DNA of 64,000 nucleotides, taken from positions 62,001 to 126,000 of the forward strand of contig JALLLS010000063.1 of the NCBI GenBank assembly GCA_025094145.1. Direction: 5' to 3'. The notes beneath the pieces were generated by a model that was given only the letters and a program-made list of their open reading frames with translations, had not been told where the DNA came from and did not search any database. Shown here piece after piece: positions 57,705-64,000 of this stretch (positions are counted from its first letter, which is position 1; every line of letters starts with the position of its first letter). Both the position numbers and the translations under genes were made by a program. The DNA comes from Spinellus fusiger (Eukaryota > Mucoromycota > Mucoromycetes > Mucorales > Phycomycetaceae).

Positions 57705-58011
57705 TCACATGACTTTTTATTATCTTTAGGATGTTGTAGGTATTATTCATGCATTGGGCCTAATAGTCACTCTAAGAGAGCTTTTGAAATTTAATGATAA
57801 ACATAAAAAAACCTCAAATACAATGAAAAAAGTAGATAAAACCTCGAATGAGGAGAAATAGGGAGAAATGAAAATATATAACAACATGGAATTATACATT
57901 CAAAAGGCAAAAGTCAGCAAAGAAGACAGGACACCAGAAAGATAACCGTCATCTTGTAGCAACTCGGAACTCAATAAGAGATATTTAAAGAAAATTGTAC
58001 AATCCCGAGGA
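57705..58011. other. Intergenic, no gene seen
   Basis: AT-rich. Contains the motif GCATTGGGCCTAATAG (57751-57766), related to sequences at about 26712-26755 (minus) and 62117-62152. Confidence 0.55.
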
Positions 58012-59380
58012 CATAAAGTGACCCGACAAATGTAATCGATGGTTTCAAATTCCAGGCTATCTTTATACCAAAAATAATAAACACTATTCTTTCTTTCTTT
58101 AATAACAATTCTTTTTCTTATAATGTCTGACTCATCCAACACCGTGAACATCTTCACCAAGACCCCCGAGATATATGAGAAATAGACAAGCCTCGAGACT
58201 TGTTCAGCCCATTCTCCATGAGGTGCTGAACATGAACAACACTCTGGCCGAGGCATCTCGTATGTTTAATGTTCCTCCCACCACTGTAGGAGATATTGTG
58301 AGACACTTCAAGAAGACAGGCTTGATAGTACCTTCTCCCAAGAGTGGCCAACAAAGAAAGTTGAACAACAGGGCCCTCCGGTGGTTGAGAAGAGAAGAAA
58401 AGTAGTCAGTGATTCTTATCAGACCAAGAAGGCCATTAGGTTAAGCATGGCCATCAAGGTATCAGACAAGACTCTGAAGAGGTACATTGATGAGATGGGC
58501 TTTTAATCTTTCAGTCTAGTGGTGAATCCTCTTCTCACCAAGAAACATATAGAGGCAAGGCTCCAGTGGGCCCATGAGCACGTTGGCTGGACCCATGAGC
58601 AGTAGCAAGGGGTCGTCTGGTCCGATGAGTCCAGAGTGGAACTGATGAGCTATGACAGGGGCGCAAAAGTCATCAGGCAGCCTGGTACGGCCTTTGAGCC
58701 TAAGAATGTCCTAGAAATGAGGAAGTTTAGAAGTGGTGGAGTGATGGTATGGGGCTGTTTCAGTGAGGAGGGTGTTGGGAGATGGATCGTAGTGGAGGGT
58801 AGGATACACTCCTCCAAGTACATCAATGTCTTGGGAGAAGTCTACTACCATGAACTCAAGTAATTCTCTCTCTCATGAAACCTAGAGTTAATTACCGCCT
58901 ACAGGAGGACAATGTTAGACCCCACACGAGCAAGGAAACTAGAGAATGGAAGGCAGTCAAGAGTGTGAAAACTCTTTCTTATTGGACCTCACAAAGACCC
59001 GATCTCAATCCAATTGAGCATCTATGGGCCCACCTCAAGAAGGTTATAAGGAAGGACAGGAGGGTATATTCCACCAAGAAAAATTTGGAAGCGGCCCTGA
59101 TGCTTGAATGGGGTAGAATATCAAAGGCATTAGACGCCCTCATTGCCAGCATGGAGCAGAGATGCCAGACAGTCATTGATGCCAAGGGTGGCCATAGTGG
59201 CTATTAAGTGGCCTTGTAATAAAACTTTCTTGTCTTATAAACACTCTTCTGTGTATCTGTTGAAAGTTTTATGTCTTTAGCTAATGAATTCATGAAGTTA
59301 TAACACTAAGATAAGGTATAAATCCAAAAAAGGAAATATGTATCTGAAATAATTGATTAAATTTATCGGGTCACTTTATG
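58012..59380 (+). mobile_element. Tc1-like element, second family
   Basis: Inverted ends CATAAAGTGACCCGA.AAAT.TAATC.AT at 58012-58040 and complement at 59352-59380 with three mismatches. The right end is followed by TA; the left is preceded by GA, so that side has mutated. Length 1369 bp. Family differs from the CAGTCACAC elements. Confidence 0.88.
58175..59207 (+). pseudogene. Tc1-like transposase, second family, broken
   Basis: N-terminal HTH (NNTLAEASRMFNVPPTTVGD, IVRHFKKTGLIVPSPKSGQ) is followed after a TAG by LRLSMAIKVSDKTLKRYIDE-like sequence and the catalytic blocks VWSDESRVELM, GGVMVWGCFSEEGVGRW, QEDNVRPHTS and RPDLNPIEHLWAHLKK, ending VIDAKGGHSGY-stop. The second Asp and Glu are 35 residues apart by my count. 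Stops at about 58402, 58503, 58604 and 58861 break it. Confidence 0.88.
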
Positions 59381-60679
59381 TAGCAGTAACACTGGTAGTC
59401 TTTGGATTTATTGAGTTAAGAATAAATAGTAGAGAAGAAAATGGTGGAAGAGTCAAGATAAAGAGTTTGTTGGCGAAGGAATCTTTGTACTCTATGATAG
59501 AGTTGGTATTGCTACTCAACATGTACACTAGCAACCTCAATGAGCAAGCTATCAACTAATATTCTTATCAAAAATTCTCAAATAAAGGTGATCTGATCGA
59601 TAGATTTCACCAGTGTTAACAAACTGGGCTAAAGATCTCACTATTTAAATAGTCTCAAAGACTTATTTTCGGTGAAAAGTGACTGGATCGAAAACATGAC
59701 TTTTTAATAAATAGAGAAAGGTGATGAATCATATCATCAAGTAATTAATATTTTAGGTAATCAATGTAGATCTCTTAAATTTTTCTTTCTTTTATAATAC
59801 TAAAAAAGAGAATATGAATAAAAATGTACATGCCTGCATCCCTTATTATGAACTGATATGCATGCAAATAGATATGGAATCTGTGACTACAGAAAATGTG
59901 AAAATGAAATTAGCCATCACAATGGACAGTAAAGTACTAAAGTGGAACACCTTTGTAGGACCAAATGCAAAGCCTAACTTAAACATCGATCATATTGATT
60001 TTTCTTCAAACAATTTGTGCATCTGGTTATTATTTTGTGGATTAATTTCTTTAGGCTCGTGTATTCCATGAAACTAAAGAAAAGCCTTCTACAATCTTAC
60101 TATCTTTGCCAAAGATTAAATTTTATTCATAGCACGGTTTAATAAAGCATCGACACAATGGCTAAGCACTTATCAAAAATTGTTAGAAGAGAAATCAATA
60201 TCAACTATTTGTCTTATTGAATTTTAATAAAATAAGTCTACAATCTATGATTATTCAATGATAAATAAAAACTGTTATCTCTGTTTCTAATAATGGTATA
60301 TTGTTCTCTTGCATGTGTTGAATTGTTAGAGTTTATGATGTTTACTCAATATAAACAGTAATAGACTTTAGCTATATAGACTGATTAATACAGAATACAG
60401 TTAGACATTCACAGGTGAGTAAAGAAAATACATTGAGGCATGGTATACATTCAGTAGGTGCATCAATATTGATGGTTGAAATTTTCAAATTATTTATAGC
60501 AATGAGAAAAAGTGGGATTGATAAGGATAAAAAATATTTTATTTATTTATATATATAGAGATATATAAAATATATAAGAATATGAGCAAGTCAATACAAT
60601 ATATGATATGAAAAAATAGCCTTGAAGCGATGGATATAAAATAGAGATATACAATAAATATAATGTGAGAATAGTGTGT
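59381..60679. other. Intergenic, no gene supported
   Basis: Very AT-rich. An 86-codon plus-strand frame at 59814-60071 has no recognisable features and atypical composition. I do not call it. Confidence 0.5.
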
Positions 60680-60991
60680 CTAGATAGGTGTGGGAGTAGA
60701 AAATAAAGTGATTGTGGCAGTGGCAGTAGTTGATCTGTAATCACTGGGATATCCAGTAGCATTCAGAGCATAACCACCTTTTTGAGGCATATCAGAGGGC
60801 AGGGGAGGGTTTGAGGCAATGGCACTAGCTTCTGCATAAAGATCAGCACTTGGGGTAAAGGTTGGAGGACGAACACGGTCAGGAATAATAGGAGGCAATT
60901 CGTAGGTATCACGTCTGATGTTCATGGCTTCTACGGAAGAGCAGGCAACAGCGAATCCAAGTGCAGCAGAGATCAAGATAGAGAACTTCAT
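60680..60991 (-). CDS. Small secreted protein, 103 residues, unknown
   Basis: ATG 60991-60989. A clear signal peptide (MKFSILISAALGFAVACSSV, cleavage likely after VEA near 22) is followed by NIRRDTYELPPIIPDRVRPP and a Pro/Ser/Thr-rich tail (TATATITLFSTPTPI). No cysteines in the mature part, so not a typical disulfide-rich effector. Single exon, good ORF quality and higher GC than its surroundings. The start with the signal peptide is preferred over an upstream in-frame codon. It could be a cell-wall or secreted protein; the family is not recognised. It stands alone among transposons. Confidence 0.65.
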   Translation of the reverse strand: MKFSILISAALGFAVACSSVEAMNIRRDTYELPPIIPDRVRPPTFTPSADLYAEASAIASNPPLPSDMPQKGGYALNATGYPSDYRSTTATATITLFSTPTPI

Positions 60992-62153
60992 GGTATATGG
61001 ACCGGTCTTTAAGATTAATAAATGAATAGTAGATAAAGACAAAACCCATCAGATTTTTACTTAATTTTATAGCATAAAATTTGTGGCATAAATACAAAGT
61101 TAATACTTTGTTTTACTCGTGAATGAGCTAAGATTTATTGAGACTAATGCTGTAGTGAGCAGAAAAAATAGCGATCACTTTCAAATGTCCGCTGCTTTAT
61201 ATTTAAGGATTTTACATATGTTATTGCTAAGGTGGTTCTGACTTAGTTAGGGCTCTTTGATCTGCTAATATTAAGATCGAGTTTTCGATCATAGTAGTAC
61301 ATATTTCTATGGGATTTTCTTTCTGTCCAAATGTGATTCCCGGTCTCTAACAGATAGTCTTTGTGGTATATGGATGGCCTTCTGTTTTGTTGGGAGCTAG
61401 ATCTCATTTTTAGTGAATTATCAAGTGACAGGAGCAAATAAAACAATCCTTTCTGACCCCGGTTATTTCTTAGTTAATAAATCCATATATGTAGGCCCAC
61501 ACCATAATGGTTTCTTGATAATAAAATTATCTATGTTGATAGAAAACAATATGCTCTCTGATTATTGAATGTTTTAACTTCAAGACTATAGAACTCATGA
61601 AGCTATAACAAAAAAAAGTATTTTCGGGGTTATAAAATTATGTTCTCTTTTCGCTAGTTTATCTGTATGTTTGATTAACACGTAAAATAAGAATAAAGAA
61701 TGCTGCATAAACAATTTAACTATAAAGGTGTGTAAAAAAATATTAGTAAAAAAATCCTTTCAGATGAGTTATCTCTTTCGATAAATCTGGCTGTTTTCTA
61801 TTAAAAATAAATGAATAACATATATAGTTGTTATTACTTATTGTAATGTCCACTATATCAAGGAATATCGGTATGATCGCCAAAACTCTATCTCGGGAAT
61901 GTCTATTATCTTGGAATTTTATAGAATTTACATGAAGTATGAATAGATCCAAACATACTAACAGTCATGATGATTACATCTGATCGTTTAAATCTTTAAA
62001 ATCATGGTGCATAGATATTGATATTATAAACAAAAATAGATGAGATAGTATCCCTGATTAGATTCAATGTTCATAGAAAATAATATTAGTTATACAACTC
62101 GAAGTATTTTTTATTTTTGGGTGTGAGGTACTAATCGCACATTGGGTCTAATA
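60992..62153. other. Intergenic, no gene supported
   Basis: Upstream of the secreted-protein gene. AT-rich with short frames only. The right end holds another copy of the CATTGGGTCTAATA motif, directly abutting the Tc1-like element. Confidence 0.5.
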
Positions 62154-63475
62154 TAATTACACAAAATTAGAAAGTATACGACCCCCTAATTTATACATTT
62201 TTAAACATTATTCTTCTTCTCACCACAGAATCACATTCCAATAATCAATCTCAAATGTCAAACTCAGAATCCTCAACTAAAAACTCGAGTTTATAATAAG
62301 CTTGAAGAAAGAGAGTGCTGGGGTGTTTATTGGCTAAAAAAGAAAAAGAAAATTACTCTATGGGTAGCATTTCAAAGGTCGTTGGCATTAGCAAATCTAC
62401 TGCCCAGGATATTATTAGTAGAATCAAGACTATTGGTACACATATACCAAATTCTAGTTCTGGTGCACACAAAAAAACTTAACGAGAGAGATCTCAGACG
62501 ACTTGAGGCCATTCTAAGAGGCAACCTATTTGCCTTCTATAACTATATAAATTTGGAACTTAAGGCACATGAGATAATCATCTGTAGAGCAATACTCATC
62601 AAATACATACACCAGATTGGGCATGATTCTTATTTTAAAGCATACAAGCCAAGGTTATCTGAGGAAAATAAGAAGAAAAGACTTCGTTGGGCCAAGGAAC
62701 GGGTCAATTGGACCCCTGATGACTGGAGACGCATTGTATGATCTGATGAGTCACGGTTTGAAGTAGAGATTTACCTTGGGAGGAGCCAGAATGATTCGAA
62801 AGATCGGAAAGAAGTACAATGCTACTCATAGTGTAACTACAACCAAAATGAGGTGAAAGACAGTATAATGATCTGGAGCTATTTCTGGGCTGCTAGATTT
62901 GGGCCTTTGGTCTTTATTGATGGCACTGTAAATCAGGATGTATATGTTGATATTTTGGCAGAGAACTTTCTGCCATGATTCATTGAATTGAATGAGAAGG
63001 AGGATAAGAACTTAATATTCCAAGAAGATGGGGCTAGCTGACATACAAGTGGCTATACAACATGGTGGAAAAACACACATGCAATCAGGTGCTTTGATTA
63101 CTGGCCTACCCAAAGTCCTGATCTCAACCCCATTGAACATCTCTGAAGCTGTCTTGATAAGCTTATCGATAACAAGAGAGTAATTATTAATAATATTGAT
63201 GAGCTCAAGATAGCTTTAGAAGAAGCTTGGGGAAATATCCACGTTGATCTTGCCGAACATTTAGTTGACTCAATGGAGGATCGCTACCAGGCAGTTGTTG
63301 ATGCCAAAGGTGGCCCAAAAAAATATTAAATAATTTATATTTATATATTACTATAGACAATATGTTAAACTAACTCTGTGTTGAATTTGAAGTCATTGGT
63401 ATGTGTTTTGAGGTCTCAGCCTTTTTATCCGTAAAGCATATTCTTTCTCAGGATTTCAAAAAATGAAAATCGGAC
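62154..63475 (+). mobile_element. Tc1-like element, related to 25081-26430, right end lost
   Basis: The left end is a degraded form of the 28-bp inverted repeat (ATTAGAAAGTATACGA preserved at 62166-62181). Homology to the copy at 25081 continues through the transposase to about 63475 (ATTTCAAAAAATGAAAATCG), after which the right inverted end is missing. The element can no longer be mobilised. Confidence 0.9.
62300..63329 (+). pseudogene. Tc1-like transposase, broken copy
   Basis: Paralogue of 25225-26259. Retains DLRRLEAILRGNLFAFYN, SEENKKKRLRWAKERVNWTP and DWRRIV, then TGA replaces the Trp before SDESRFEVE (62740-62742). Further TGA codons fall near 62977 and 63039 and one replaces Trp in the EHLW block (63145). 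Ends with VVDAKGGPKKY-stop. At 62499-62501 it keeps the CGA that is TGA in the other copy. Confidence 0.88.
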
Positions 63476-64000
63476 AAGTAAAATCATTAATCATTTCCTC
63501 TGATAGAAAAAAGCTTTATTATTTGTTTAGTGGTATTGAATAAGGCATACATAGTGTAAGAAAAGCTAGTAGTTTTTATTTATTTTAAAATAAATAAATA
63601 AAAAGATAAAAATCTGGACAATTATTTGTCAGAAAAACTAAAACTTGAAACCCTTTTTATAACTCACTGTATTTTGGATATTTTCCTCTATAAGAAACTA
63701 TCAACAGGTGTATAAATAGTATCATTATGTAAAAGTCTACTGCAAAAAAATGTTAAGTACTGATATTTGTTGTATGCTTAACCTATCTTACTCTATTGAT
63801 TAAGGTTTATTTTAGAGAGTATTTTAGTAATTGTTAAAAACAAGACTATAGTATTCATATTGAGAAAGACTTGGTGCAATATCTATCAGCCTAAGAATTC
63901 TTTTGTTGGGATCATAGTAATACATTTCTCCATAATTTTATTAGAAACTGTATAGAAATAGCATAATCTTATTGTTAAAAACCTATTAAAGAAGATACAC
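63476..64000. other. Intergenic at the right edge, no gene seen
   Basis: AT-rich with a small TTTATTTTAAAATAAATAAA palindrome near 63578-63600. No coding support. Confidence 0.5.

Noticed and set aside
59814..60071. Possible 86-residue gene
   Set aside because: AT-rich random-looking composition, no domain, signal peptide or splice support.

Overview
The window is nuclear DNA of an AT-rich fungus, most likely an early-diverging lineage (Mucoromycota, possibly Mucorales). Four things point this way. The genes are compact, with many GT-AG introns of about 37-150 nt. The housekeeping proteins are fungal/eukaryotic (tricalbin, PEX14, AC40, fungal-type DAHP synthase). The mobile elements form a characteristic mix (Plavaka-type CACTA, Ty3/gypsy, DIRS, two LINE families, many Tc1-like elements). 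CpG is strongly depleted in the older repeats. I cannot name the species.

Layout. 1-20.4 kb is almost entirely transposons: a decayed Plavaka transposase with a C2H2 zinc-finger exon (1-1780, minus), a gypsy element with 229-bp LTRs (2707-7679), LINE family 1 copy A (7719-12972, minus, 15-bp target duplication), LINE family 2 (about 13998-18640, plus) and a truncated DIRS element (about 19250-20221, minus) beside a perfect 51-bp palindrome. 20.4-25.08 kb holds broken pieces of host-like spliced genes mixed with a decayed Tc1 element. 25.08-26.43 kb is a Tc1-like element with clean 28-bp inverted ends. 26.85-28.19 kb is copy 1 of a small repeated unit whose only gene encodes a tandem array of helix-turn-helix (HTH) modules.

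29.2-49.3 kb is a dense host gene island with twelve genes: tricalbin (SMP plus five C2 domains), RPL4, RPS17, DPM2, RPC40 (AC40), DAHP synthase, MTQ2/HEMK2, a DUF1770-like protein, a stand-alone tRNA-binding-domain protein, an unknown membrane protein, PEX14 and a TRM2/TRMT2A-type tRNA methyltransferase. I reconstructed exon structures by reading frame and splice signals, and phases close for all the spliced genes. The functions are translation, RNA polymerase I/III, lipid transfer at membrane contact sites, dolichol-mannose synthesis, peroxisome import and aromatic amino acid synthesis. They are ordinary neighbours, not a pathway cluster.

49.58-57.70 kb is copy 2 of the HTH-array unit, in inverted orientation to copy 1. 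It is interrupted by LINE family 1 copy B (51000-56254, 12-bp target duplication) and by another Tc1-like element (56302-57647, TA duplication). Subtracting the two insertions leaves a unit that differs from copy 1 by one 171-bp module. 58-63.5 kb holds two more Tc1-like elements and one small secreted-protein gene.

The most unusual content is the HTH-array protein. It is intact in both copies while most of the transposon coding around it is broken, has no visible catalytic domain, has 3 versus 4 modules of 57 residues, and differs between copies mainly within the modules.
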